From positions 186,001 to 250,000 of the forward strand of contig NZ_JARXVG010000002.1 of assembly GCF_029892485.1 (NCBI RefSeq): a stretch of DNA of 64,000 nucleotides, written 5' to 3'. Position numbers and translations under genes: made by a program. Below, piece after piece: positions 28,069-36,800 of this stretch (within the stretch, counting starts at the first letter, position 1; each line of letters opens with the position of its first letter). This DNA comes from Variovorax boronicumulans. GTDB taxonomy: Bacteria; Pseudomonadota; Gammaproteobacteria; Burkholderiales; Burkholderiaceae_C. The notes under the pieces are model-generated. The model did not search any database. It worked only from the letters and a program-made list of their open reading frames with translations, and had not been told where the DNA came from.

Positions 28069-29748
28069 ATGGCCACCGCAGCAGCCGGCACCGACAGCAG
28101 CCGTTTTCACCAGACCTTCCCCGTCCTCAGCGACACCGAGATTGCGCGCATCGCGCGCTTCGGCAGCGTGCAGCAATTCGCACGCGGCGAACGCCTCTTC
28201 ACCGCAGGCGAAACCGGCCCCGGCATGTTCGTGCTGCTCAAGGGCGTGGTCGCCGTCACGCAGCGCGACGGCCTTGGCCGCGTGGTGCCGATCGTGCGGC
28301 AGGGCCCCGGCGAATTCCTGGCCGAGGTCGGCCAATTGAGCGGCCGCCCTGCCCTGGTCGACGGCCACGCCGATGAAGATGTCGAGGCGCTGCTCGTCTC
28401 GCCGCAGCAACTGCGCGCGTTGCTGGTCGCCGAAGCCGATCTTGGCGAACGCATCACCCGCGCGCTGATCCTGCGGCGCGTGGCGCTGATCGAATCCGGC
28501 GCCAGCGGGCCGGTGCTGATCGGCAAGCCGCAGTCGGCCGACATGGCGCGGCTGGAGAACTTCCTACGCCGCAACGGCTATCCCTATCACCTGGTCGATG
28601 CGGCCGAAGACCCCGACGCCGCCGCGCTGCTGGAACAGTACGGCACCTGCCAGCTGCTGGCGGTGTGCCCCGACGGCTCGGTGCTGGTGAACCCGGCCGA
28701 AGATGCGCTGGCCCGCTGCCTCGGCATGGTCGACACCGTCGAGCACAACGAGCTGTTCGACGTGGCCGTGGTCGGCGCCGGGCCGGCCGGCCTCGCCACC
28801 GCGGTGTACGCCGCCTCCGAAGGCCTGCGCGTGATCGTGCTCGACTGCCGCGCCTTCGGCGGCCAGGCCGGCGCCAGCGCGCGCATCGAGAACTACCTGG
28901 GTTTTCCGACCGGCATCTCGGGCCAGGCGCTGGCAGGCCGGGCTTTTGTGCAGGCGCAGAAGTTCGGTGTCGAGATGCTGATCCCGGCGAAGGTCGTGTC
29001 GCTGGACTGCTCGCGCGAGAACGAGCGCGAAAGCCTCGGCATCGCTCTGGCCGACGGCCGCACGATCCATGCGCGCACGGTGGTCATTGCAAGCGGCGCG
29101 CGCTATCGGCGCCCCGACGTTCCGCGCCTCGCGGAATTCGAAGGCCGCGGCATCTGGTACTGGGCCTCGGCCATCGAAGCCAAGATCTGCTCGCAGCAGG
29201 AAGTAGCGCTGGTGGGCGGCGGCAATTCGGCGGGCCAGGCGGCGGTGTTCCTGTCGCGCCATGCGGCCAAGGTGAACGTGCTGGTGCGCGGGCCGTCGCT
29301 GGCGGCCAGCATGTCGCGCTATCTCATCGACCGCATCGAGGCCACGCCCAACATTTCGCTGCAACCGCACACCGAACTAGTGCGGCTGCACGGCAGTTCC
29401 GACGAAGGCCTCACGGGCGCGACATGGCGCTGTCACACCAGCGGCAACGAGCACGATTGCCCGGCCCGCAATATCTTCCTGTTTGTCGGCGCCGAGCCCG
29501 AAACCTCGTGGCTCGAAGGCTGCGGCGTCGCGGTCGACAAGCACGGATTCGTGATGACCGGCACGGCGGCGAGCAGCGGCTTTCCGGCGCGGCCGGCCAC
29601 GGCGCTCGAATCCAGCGTGCCGGGCGTGTTCGCGGTGGGCGACGTGCGCTCGGGTTCGGTCAAGCGCGTGGGCGGGGCGATCGGCGAAGGCGCTGCGGCG
29701 GTGGCGCTGATCCATCAACATCTGTCTCAGACGACGGCCGTGGCCTGA
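28069..29748 (+). CDS. cNMP-binding-domain thioredoxin-reductase-like FAD oxidoreductase
   Basis: 559 aa from ATG 28069 (GGAG nine bases upstream); ATG 28036 is an alternative. Three parts. First, a Crp/cyclic-nucleotide-binding domain (about 10-130: LFTAGETGPGMFVLLKGVVAVTQRD). Second, a thioredoxin/glutaredoxin-like middle domain without CxxC (about 145-220). Third, a thioredoxin-reductase-like domain with FAD motif DVAVVGAGPAGLATAVYAASEG, NADPH motif VALVGGGNSAGQAAVFLSRHA and VFAVGDVRSGSVKRVGGAIGEGAAAV. The CATC redox pair of true thioredoxin reductase is absent, so the electron acceptor is not thioredoxin by the usual route. The UBP zinc-finger gene follows after 30 nt. Confidence 0.85.
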   Translation: MATAAAGTDSSRFHQTFPVLSDTEIARIARFGSVQQFARGERLFTAGETGPGMFVLLKGVVAVTQRDGLGRVVPIVRQGPGEFLAEVGQLSGRPALVDGHADEDVEALLVSPQQLRALLVAEADLGERITRALILRRVALIESGASGPVLIGKPQSADMARLENFLRRNGYPYHLVDAAEDPDAAALLEQYGTCQLLAVCPDGSVLVNPAEDALARCLGMVDTVEHNELFDVAVVGAGPAGLATAVYAASEGLRVIVLDCRAFGGQAGASARIENYLGFPTGISGQALAGRAFVQAQKFGVEMLIPAKVVSLDCSRENERESLGIALADGRTIHARTVVIASGARYRRPDVPRLAEFEGRGIWYWASAIEAKICSQQEVALVGGGNSAGQAAVFLSRHAAKVNVLVRGPSLAASMSRYLIDRIEATPNISLQPHTELVRLHGSSDEGLTGATWRCHTSGNEHDCPARNIFLFVGAEPETSWLEGCGVAVDKHGFVMTGTAASSGFPARPATALESSVPGVFAVGDVRSGSVKRVGGAIGEGAAAVALIHQHLSQTTAVA

Positions 29749-29778
29749 CCCATCAATCAGATATCAAGGAGTTCTTCG

Positions 29779-30042
29779 GTGCCCATCAAAGCCTGCGATC
29801 ACGTGCCCTCCTCCATCGCGCAACCTCACACGCAGCGGGGCTGCGAGGACTGCCTGAAGACCGGCGACACCTGGGTCCACTTGCGCCTGTGCGTGCACTG
29901 CGGCCACGTGGGCTGCTGCGACTCGTCGAAGAACCGTCATGCCACGCGGCATTCGCAGGCCGAAGGGCATCCGGTCATCCAGTCCCTGGAGCCCGGCGAA
30001 GACTGGATGTGGTGCAACACGCACCAGTTGCAGGTGGGCTGA
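29779..30042 (+). CDS. UBP-type zinc-finger protein
   Basis: 87 aa, almost entirely a ZnF-UBP domain. Zinc ligands appear in order as CDH near the start, CEDC (about 22-25), CVHCGHVGCCDS (about 38-46), H54/H58 and a later H in GHPVIQSL, ending in WMWCNTH. In eukaryotes this fold binds the ubiquitin C-terminus. Bacteria have no ubiquitin, so its partner here is unknown. It sits 30 nt after the cNMP-binding oxidoreductase and is probably translated from the same message. Confidence 0.85.
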   Translation: MPIKACDHVPSSIAQPHTQRGCEDCLKTGDTWVHLRLCVHCGHVGCCDSSKNRHATRHSQAEGHPVIQSLEPGEDWMWCNTHQLQVG

Positions 30043-30142
30043 AAAAGGCTGCCGCAAGGCGAATTCCCGTGCCGGTACGGGTTTGGATCCGCGCGGATAT
30101 GCTGACTCTCTCCCTTCACATTCCTCCTCCGGAGCCCGAGAC

Positions 30143-30847
30143 ATGCCCGCATCGCCCATCGAGGTCTATTCCTGGCCCACGCCCAACGGCCACAAGGTTC
30201 ACGTCATGCTGGAGGAGTGCGGCCTGCCCTACCGCGCGCACCCCGTGAACATCGGCAAGGGCGACCAGTTCGCGCCCGAGTTCCTGCAGATCAGCCCCAA
30301 CAACAAGATCCCCGCCATCACCGACCCCGACGGTCCGGACGGCAAGCCGATCTCGCTCTTCGAGTCGGGCGCGATCCTGGTCTACCTCGCAGGCAAGACC
30401 GGCAAGTTCCTGCCCACCGGCGACCGCGAACGCTACGACGTGCTGCAGTGGCTCATGTTCCAGATGGGCGGCGTCGGCCCCATGCTCGGCCAGGCGCATC
30501 ACTTCCGCCTGTACGCGCCCGAGAAGATCGCCTACGCGATCGACCGCTACACCAACGAGGCCAAGCGCATCTACGGCGTGATCGACAAGCAGCTGTCGAA
30601 GACGAAGTTCATTGCGGGGAAGAGCTATTCGATTGCCGACATCGCCATCTTCCCGTGGCTGCGCAGCTGGGAAAACCAGGGCATCACCCTCACCGACTTC
30701 CCGCACCTGAAGGCCTGGTTCGACGGCATCGCCGCGCGTTCGGCCGTGCAGCGCGGCGTGAAAGTGCTGGCCGATCTGCGCCAGCCGATCACCGGCGACA
30801 AGGAGCGCGAGATTCTTTTCGGCAAGACTCAGTACGAGAAACGTTGA
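30143..30847 (+). CDS. yfcG: Glutathione S-transferase / disulfide-bond oxidoreductase (YfcG-like)
   Basis: 234 aa from ATG 30143. N-terminal thioredoxin-fold domain IEVYSWPTPNGHKVHVMLEECGLPY, with the Thr-Pro-Asn site typical of the YfcG/YghU (nu-class) branch. It is followed by ISPNNKIPAITDPDG, the cis-Pro loop, and LFESGAILVYLAGKTGKFLP, the glutathione-binding ES pair. The helical C-terminal domain includes KSYSIADIAIFPWLRSW. YfcG-type enzymes reduce disulfides with glutathione and have little classical transferase activity. Precedes tRNA-Pro. Confidence 0.85.
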   Translation: MPASPIEVYSWPTPNGHKVHVMLEECGLPYRAHPVNIGKGDQFAPEFLQISPNNKIPAITDPDGPDGKPISLFESGAILVYLAGKTGKFLPTGDRERYDVLQWLMFQMGGVGPMLGQAHHFRLYAPEKIAYAIDRYTNEAKRIYGVIDKQLSKTKFIAGKSYSIADIAIFPWLRSWENQGITLTDFPHLKAWFDGIAARSAVQRGVKVLADLRQPITGDKEREILFGKTQYEKR

Positions 30848-30876
30848 GAAAATCCGGAACCGGTCGATATCCGGGC

Positions 30877-30882
30877 TAGAAT
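30877..30882 (+). promoter_or_regulatory. Candidate -10 of the tRNA operon
   Basis: TAGAAT lies 11 nt before the first tRNA-Pro base, the right distance for a -10 with a short 5' leader. No good -35 is visible at 17 bp. Confidence 0.35.
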
Positions 30883-30893
30883 CGAGGGCTTGT

Positions 30894-30970
<77 letters not shown>

Positions 30971-31017
30971 AGTTTTCTTCGGTATTCGTCTTTTTGCTTC
31001 TGTCCGGCCCGGAATCT

Positions 31018-31094
31018 CTGCCCGTAGCTCAGTTGGATAGAGCACCTGCCTTCTAAGCAGGTTGTCGGGGGTTCGATCCCCTCCGGGCAGGCCA
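31018..31094 (+). tRNA. tRNA-Arg (TCT)
   Basis: 77 nt including CCA. Acceptor stem CTGCCCG/CGGGCAG, D-arm GCTC..GAGC, anticodon stem CCTGC/GCAGG with loop CTTCTAA (anticodon TCT), and T-loop TTCGATC with one G-T pair in its stem. It lies 47 nt after tRNA-Pro and is probably cotranscribed. An accessory stretch begins just downstream. Confidence 0.97.
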
Positions 31095-31134
31095 ATCCCT
31101 CATTTCGTGCAGCTTTACGCTGCCTCAGAACTCG

Positions 31135-31162
31135 CACCTCTCACAGAGGTGGCGGGTTTTTC
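31135..31162 (+). terminator. Intrinsic terminator after the tRNA pair
   Basis: Stem CACCTCT / AGAGGTG with a 3-nt loop, then GCGGG and TTTTT. It is about 40 nt downstream of tRNA-Arg. Confidence 0.6.
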
Positions 31163-31208
31163 TTTGCCTCTCGCGATGTCGGGCCGCAGCATCGAATCTT
31201 CGTAATTT

Positions 31209-31257
31209 GTCGGTACTTCTTCAGGTACCTGCACGTGGCCTGAAGCCAGGTACCGAC
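31209..31257. repeat. Imperfect inverted repeat with an internal palindrome
   Basis: Outer arms GTCGGTAC / GTACCGAC and inner arms TTCAGG / CCTGAA, with an asymmetric bulge (3 and 5 nt). The left half contains the perfect palindrome CAGGTACCTG. No T-run follows, so it is not an obvious terminator. It lies at the start of the accessory stretch after tRNA-Arg. Confidence 0.5.
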
Positions 31258-31402
31258 AGCACGGGGGATCACCATGCCTTCCAGGATCTTCAGCGGCCTG
31301 GAAAGCCAGGCTCAGCGAGCGCCTGTGACAACAGCGCCGCCCGGTCTGCGATACGGGCATTTGCGCGATGCGGCCGCGGATGCAACGGGCGCTCCGCTGG
31401 GC

Positions 31403-31864
31403 TCAGGTCTTGCGCGGTGGCTGTATGTCCCCGCGGGCAGGTTCGCTGCCATCGTCGCCGGGATAGCGCAACTGGCTACCGACTCGGCTCGGGTACTTCA
31501 GCGCATCCATCGATCCCGCGCGTCCGGTGAAGGGGCGCAACTCGCTGCCGGTGTAGGTTTCGCGGCGCAGTGGAGGCCTGGGTCCGAGGGTTGGCACGGG
31601 CGCGGACGGGCTCTGCGCGTCCTGCCTTTGCAGCGCCTCGCGCCCTTGCACCGTGATCGTGTGCAGGTGCCCCGGCGTCCCGTCGTGCCGGGGGCTGGAA
31701 ACTTCCCGGACGTAGCCCCGCGCGCGCAGTTCCGCCAGATCCTCGGCAACGGGTCGGCCCAGGCTTTGGCTGATGGCGATGCCGAGAGACAGATCCATGC
31801 GGGCCACCTCGCGGAGAACGGCGAGAGGGTCCGGGGCGAGAGAAGCAGAGATTGGGGAGGTCAT
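31403..31864 (-). CDS. Hypothetical winged-helix-like protein, 153 aa
   Basis: The N-terminal half (LAVLREVARMDLSLGIAIS to LAELRARGYVREV, then LHTITVQGREAL) has the helix-turn-helix-plus-wing pattern of small MarR/PadR-like DNA-binding proteins. The C-terminal half is low-complexity and ends with RRETYTGSELRPFTGRAGSMDALKYPS, a conserved-looking tail of unknown role. No cofactor site is seen. It stands alone on the minus strand in the accessory stretch, so neighbours do not suggest a target. DNA binding is inferred. Confidence 0.5.
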   Translation of the reverse strand: MTSPISASLAPDPLAVLREVARMDLSLGIAISQSLGRPVAEDLAELRARGYVREVSSPRHDGTPGHLHTITVQGREALQRQDAQSPSAPVPTLGPRPPLRRETYTGSELRPFTGRAGSMDALKYPSRVGSQLRYPGDDGSEPARGDIQPPRKT

Positions 31865-32087
31865 CTCGCATTCTCCACGCGTTGCGCCACAAAGCGAACT
31901 CCGGCCCCCGGCCGAGACTGGTGGACTGCAGCTGCACGAGCGGAAGGCAGGCGTAAAGCCGCTCTTGTGACACGCCTGCGCGTCGCGATTTCGTAGGAAG
32001 TAGCTGACCGTGACTCTGCAGATGCCCCTGCATCGCAGAATCCATGGCGGCTCGACCGTTGCCTTCCCAAAGCATCAGGAGACGCCC

Positions 32088-32480
32088 ATGCAAGACAACA
32101 GCCGAGAGCTCTTCGCTCTTGAAAAGAAATTCTGGCAGTCGATGGTGGACACCGACACGGACACGGCCATCGAGTTGTTGTATGAGCCAGCCTTCATGGT
32201 GAGCGCTCATGGCTCGATGAAGTTTGACCATGCCGGCTATCGAAAGATGGCAGAGCAAGGAAGCATGGTCGTCAAATCGTTCAGGCTGAGCGAGATGGAG
32301 GCCACCTTCCCCAGCGATGGAGTCGCCGTCCTGAGCTACAAAGTCCATCAGATTCTGTCGCCGAGAGGAAAGTCCGAAAAGGTGGAGCAGCAAATGACGG
32401 ACACGTCGACATGGATCCATGACGGCGATGCCTGGCGATGTGTCATGCACACGGAAGCGCCAACGGCAAAGGGCGAATAA
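32088..32480 (+). CDS. SnoaL/DUF4440-like (NTF2-fold) protein
   Basis: 130 aa from ATG 32088, with CAGGAGA upstream; an earlier in-frame start lacks a ribosome site. The pattern LFALEKKFWQSMVDTDTDTAIELLYEPAFMVSAHG, then FRLSEMEATFPSDGVAVLSYKVHQIL and DTSTWIHDGDAWRCVMHTEAPT, is that of DUF4440/SnoaL-like proteins: an alpha+beta cone with a central pocket. These are often stand-alone small enzymes or binding proteins of unknown substrate. The codon use is less GC-rich than in the flanking core genes, consistent with acquisition. Confidence 0.75.
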   Translation: MQDNSRELFALEKKFWQSMVDTDTDTAIELLYEPAFMVSAHGSMKFDHAGYRKMAEQGSMVVKSFRLSEMEATFPSDGVAVLSYKVHQILSPRGKSEKVEQQMTDTSTWIHDGDAWRCVMHTEAPTAKGE

Positions 32481-32847
32481 CTTTCCGCTGCCCCTTGGTG
32501 TGTTGATTTCCATCTCGAAGTGCGCAGTTTTCCGTGAGACGTTGATCGGCATGCAGCACTCAACCTGCCTGATGACAATGCTCAGGAAGGACATGTCAAC
32601 AAATCGACGCTCGATGGACTGTGGGTCAATCGAGCTCGGAAATCCACAGTCGGTGCAATCCAACGACCACATTCTTTTATCGCCGAGCCAGTAGCCTGCG
32701 ATCAGCCAGGAACGCGCGATCGCTCACCGGCACTTGGACATCTACATCGATGGTCTGTTCAGCCGGACCGGCGCCCAGCCGCGCAGTGGCGCCACGAAAA
32801 CCTGATGCACTCTCCCCTTCGACCCCTAGCGACCCTCTCCAATTTCT
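32481..32847. other. Intergenic stretch without a supported gene
   Basis: 367 nt between the SnoaL-like gene and arr. The plus strand has no frame with a ribosome site. A minus-strand frame starting near 32672 begins plausibly (MWSLDCTDCGFPSSID) but then runs antisense through the SnoaL-like gene, so it is not called. Lower GC than the flanking core genes; probably eroded DNA. Confidence 0.5.
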
Positions 32848-33243
32848 ATGACAGTCCTGGATTCCGGCCCCTTCTTTCACGGCACCAAGGCGGATCTGCG
32901 CGTGGGCGACCTGCTCACCGCGGGATTCACGTCCAACTACAAGGACGGCCTGGTGATGAACCACATCTACTTCACGGCCCTGAGCAAGGGAGCGGGCCTG
33001 GCCGCCGAGATCGCCAAAGGTGCCGGCAAACCACGGGTCTACGTCGTCGAGCCGACGGGAGACTTCGAGAACGATCCCAACGTGACAGACAAGAAATTCC
33101 CTGGAAACCCGACACGCTCGTACAGAAGCCGGCACCCCTTGAAGGTCACCGGTGAGCTCCAGTGCTGGGAGCCGTTCGATGCCGAGTTTGTTCGGGAACT
33201 CAGGCGCCGCGTCCAGGAGGGCATGGGCGAGATCATCAACTAG
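32848..33243 (+). CDS. arr: NAD+-dependent rifampin ADP-ribosyltransferase (Arr)
   Basis: 131 aa, close to the usual Arr length (~140). Arr transfers ADP-ribose from NAD+ to the ansa-chain hydroxyl of rifamycins and inactivates them. Family landmarks are all present: GPFFHGTKADLRVGDLLTAGF with the catalytic-site His (H11), NHIYFTALSKGAGLAAEIA, RVYVVEPTGDFENDPNVTDK and KFPGNPTRSYRS. No integron attC site or transposase is adjacent, so this looks like a chromosomal Arr homologue in an accessory stretch. Whether it gives resistance depends on expression. Confidence 0.88.
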   Translation: MTVLDSGPFFHGTKADLRVGDLLTAGFTSNYKDGLVMNHIYFTALSKGAGLAAEIAKGAGKPRVYVVEPTGDFENDPNVTDKKFPGNPTRSYRSRHPLKVTGELQCWEPFDAEFVRELRRRVQEGMGEIIN

Positions 33244-33321
33244 ATGCCTGCCCGCATGAGGCATTCGCTTCAACGCGGGCGGTCCGGCCCCGCCCCGCCT
33301 CCCCGTAGCAGGTCGACCTGA

Positions 33322-33441
33322 TCGCTTTGCCTACGAGACGGGCGCAGCCAACTGCAGTTCGAGCGCGATGTCGACGGCAAGGTGGTCGCGCTCGTGCTGT
33401 ACGAAGGGGGCGAGTTCCGTATGCAGCGGCTCGCCGACTAA
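33322..33441 (+). pseudogene. Truncated C-terminal tail of a lost gene (DUF3471-like)
   Basis: An in-frame stretch after a TGA reads RDGRSQLQFERDVDGKVVAL, then VLYEGGEFRMQRLAD and TAA. This resembles the C-terminal 'F.RD.dGKV..lvl.qgG' end found in DUF3471-type tails of serine hydrolases. There is no start codon or upstream domain, so it is read as a gene remnant. Confidence 0.4.
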
Positions 33442-33498
33442 GTCTCAGATCTGGTGGTGGACTCCAGGGCATTGCGAGGCACGATGGCACCTCATCGC

Positions 33499-33792
33499 TC
33501 ACTCGCGTAGCGTGAAAACCACCGACAGGCAGGACACTGGGCCGTTCTGAATGGCTTCGATCCCATGCAGCGCGGTTGCATCGACTGCAGCGAGTCTCCC
33601 TGCCCTCACCTCGACCAACTTGGCGCCGTATCGATAGCGGACCTCCCAGGAGAGGAAGCACAGGAACTTGAGGCTCGGATACGGGCGGTCGCGCAGGGAT
33701 AGGCGCCCTGCAGCATCTGACCAGATAGCGCGGTTCAGGAGGTTGGTGCACTTCCGCGGCGGCACGTTGATGCCATTACGGGGGGCGTCCAT
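33499..33792 (-). CDS. Hypothetical cupin/DSBH-like protein, 97 aa, possibly truncated
   Basis: Begins 8 nt after the stop of the upstream diguanylate cyclase on the same strand. The stretch YPSLKFLCFLSWEVRYRYGAKLVEVRAGRLAAVDATALHGIEAIQNGPVSCLSVVFTLRE has the alternating strands, a single H-G and the final basic/hydrophobic strand seen at the end of double-stranded beta-helix proteins. It lacks the H-x-D/E half that would complete a metal site, so it may be a fragment. Weak ribosome site. Function unknown. Confidence 0.4.
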   Translation of the reverse strand: MDAPRNGINVPPRKCTNLLNRAIWSDAAGRLSLRDRPYPSLKFLCFLSWEVRYRYGAKLVEVRAGRLAAVDATALHGIEAIQNGPVSCLSVVFTLRE

Positions 33793-33800
33793 CCTGTTGC

Positions 33801-36800
33801 TTACCGAAGCGCCACCTGGACGTTGTTGCGGCCTGCTCCCTTGGCCTGGTAGAGCATTGCATCCGCCTGCTCGACCAGCCCCTCGACGGTCGTGGCGCCT
33901 CCCTGATAGAACGCGAGACCGATGCTCGCGGTGACGTTGACCGTCTGCTGGTCGATGACGAATGGCGTGTTCATGGCCTCGACGATCTTGGCGGCGGCGG
34001 CCGACGCTATTTCTTTCCGCGGCAAGCCTTCCATGATCACCGTGAACTCGTCGCCCCCGAGACGGGCGACGGTATCGCTGGAGCGCAGCGTCTGCGACAG
34101 CCGGCCGGAAAATGCCCGCAGCAGTGCGTCGCCCGCGTTGTGTCCGTACCGGTCGTTGATCTGCTTGAATCGGTCGATGTCGAGGTACAGGAGCGCCATC
34201 AGTGCGCCCGTGGCACGACAGCGCTCCATTGCCTCGGCCACGCGCAACTCGAAGCCAGCGCGGTTGATGACGCCCGTGAGAGGGTCCACGCGTGCCAGTT
34301 CGGTCAGCCGTCTCTCTTCGACCTTCTGACGCGTGATGTCGCTGACGACCGCGTGGAAGCCCAGCACGGTGCTGCCGTCGGCCGCCAGTTGCGGGATGTA
34401 CTGGGCCTCGTAGTAGACACGGCTGTCTCCGCTGGCGATCTCGCTCTGGAACGTGACCGCCTCTCCGCGCAGCGCGCTGCGGATATGAGGCTCGACCGAC
34501 TTGTAGGCTGCGTCGCCCAACAGCGCACGAACGGTCTGCCCGTAGATTTCCTGGCGCGATCTGCCGAAGCCGCGCTCGTAGGCGAGATTGTTGAAGCGGT
34601 AGCGCTCGTCGGAGTCGATGTAGGCCACTCGCATCGGCAGCACATCGGCCACCGTGCGCACGCGCGCCTCGCTCTCCTGAAGCGCTTGTTGCGCTTCGCG
34701 GAACGAGGTCACGTCGTGGATGAGGGTGTACAGCCCCACGACCGTACCCTGCTCGTCCCGGTCCGGGACGACCGTGACTTGCACATGGCGCCGACCACCA
34801 TCGGGGCGCACCATTTCTCGGTCATAGGCAACGTCCTGGCCGGCCAGGGCGGCTCGCAAGTGGGGTTCGATTTGCACCCAGGCCTGCTCGCCATAGAACG
34901 CCTGCACGCTGGTCCCGATCTGCGGTGCGGCCTCCTCGCCAAACCACGCCTGGTAGGTCCGGTTGAGGAAGCGGAACCGCAAATCGCGGTCGAGATAGGA
35001 AATCAGCACCGGCAAATGGTCGGTCACCATGCGCAGGCGGTGTTCGCTGTCGCGCACTGCCTGTTCCGCCGCCTTGGCAGCCGAGATGTCGCGCATGAGG
35101 GCCGAGAAATATTCGACCCTGCCCTCCTTGTCGCGGTGGGCGATGACGATGTGGCTCACCGGAAACTCGCGCCGCGCAGCATCCCAGACCATCGACTCGC
35201 CCACCCAGACGCCGGTGGCCACCGCAGCCGGCCAGACCTCCGAGAGGAATCTGTCGAGCGTTTGCGGCGGATTGAAATCCTCCAGCGTCCGGTGCTCGAG
35301 CGATGCGTCCGGAGCCACGCCGGTGCGAAGGCGTGCGGCGGGGTTCATGTAGGTGATTCGGCCCTTCATGTCGAGCTGCACCACATAGTCGGTCGTCGCG
35401 TCGAATATCGCGGTGAGCGCGCGCAGGGCGCCTTCGGCCAGCTTGCGCTCGGTCACGTCCGTGTACGTTCGCAGTACGCCGCCGCCCTCGATCGGCACGC
35501 TGTGAATCTCGATCGTGCGGCCATCCGGGCGCTTGCGGTCGTAGCTGTGCGGACGATCCAGGATGCCCCCCTGGCGAACGAACTCCTGCACGTCCTGCGG
35601 CGTGTGGACGAACTCGTCGGTGGCCCACTGGTAGGCGAGCACCGCTTCAAACGTCGGTTTGGACGCCATCAGCTCTTTCGGCAGGTCCAGCAGTTCGATC
35701 GCACGCCGGTTGCAAACCTCCACCACCCGCGCGGCGTTGACCATCATCACGCCTTGTTCCATTCGCTCAAGGGTGGCTTCCAGGAGCGCCGACTTCTCCG
35801 TCAGGAGTTCCTGGCTGGCACGCAAGGCCAGTTCCGTCTGCTTGCGCTCGGTCACGTCGCGGCCGACCGAATGAAGCATCGGTTCGCCCGAGGGATCGCG
35901 CTGCAGGCTGTTGGTCCAGGCGACCCAGCGCTCGGCGCCATTGACAGCCGTCATGCGGTTCTCGCTGGTCGTTGTCGTGCCCGTCGACAGGACTTGCGCA
36001 ACGACCTGCCGAACGACCGCACGATCCGCAGGCTCGATGTAGTCGAACAGGTTCACGCCCGTCATCACCGCGGGCGTCAGCCCGAAATGCCTCGCGTAGG
36101 CCGGGTTGACGTAGGTCAGTTCGCCATCGGGCATCGCGAGCGACACGAGTTCGGATTGGTCCTCGACGATGGCTTTGACTCGCTGCTCGCTCGCGACCAA
36201 TTGCCCGAGCACCGGCCTGACCTGGCTGTGTTGGGCATAGATGGCCAGCGCGACGATGCCGGCGAGCGCCAGGATCAGGAGCTTCAGGCGCGCTCGCAGC
36301 GGCGCATAGAGCGTGTCGACATCGGTCCTGATCGCCAGACCGAGCCCGAAATTCTTGACCGGCGTGAAGGCCGACAGGATGTTGACGCCACGCCTGTCCT
36401 TGAGGAATTGCACGCCACGTTCACCGAGCAGCGCTCTCGCCACAGGAAGGGCAGCACCGCCAGCCGCGTCGAACATCGGCAGATCGAACCCGGACGGCCG
36501 GAACCGATTCGGCGCACAGACCAGCTTGTCGTTGTCGCGCCCGCAGATCGCGACGTCGGACGTATCACTGGAGGCTCGAACGTCCGCCAGGAGGCTGTCG
36601 AACAGCGGCAGTCGCTGCTCGGTGAACATCCGCCCCATCATCCGGCCATCGACGAGCACATCGTTTTCGGTGAGGAGCACATAACCGTCTTTCCAGGCCA
36701 GGAAGGCGGTCTGCCCCGCATTCGCCAGGCGCTGAACGATCTGCGCCTGTGCACGCACCGTCACTCCAGCCTGGACCAGGCGCACGCCGTTCGCATCGAA

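Noticed and set aside
31018..31094. tRNA-Arg 3' end as an attachment site of an integrated element
   Set aside because: No integrase gene and no second copy of the tRNA end was seen downstream, so no element boundary can be called; kept only as context for the accessory stretch.
31274..31996. Plus-strand 240-codon frame over the winged-helix-like gene
   Set aside because: Its start lies in non-coding sequence and the body is antisense to a better-supported protein.
31476..32672. Minus-strand 398-codon frame starting MWSLDCTDCGFPSSID
   Set aside because: The first ~60 codons look plausible, but it continues antisense through the SnoaL-like gene and in another frame across the winged-helix-like gene; no convincing ribosome site.
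33244..33299. Inverted repeat after arr (GCCCGC..GCGGGC) as a terminator
   Set aside because: Only 6 bp of stem, about 20 nt of loop and no T-run.
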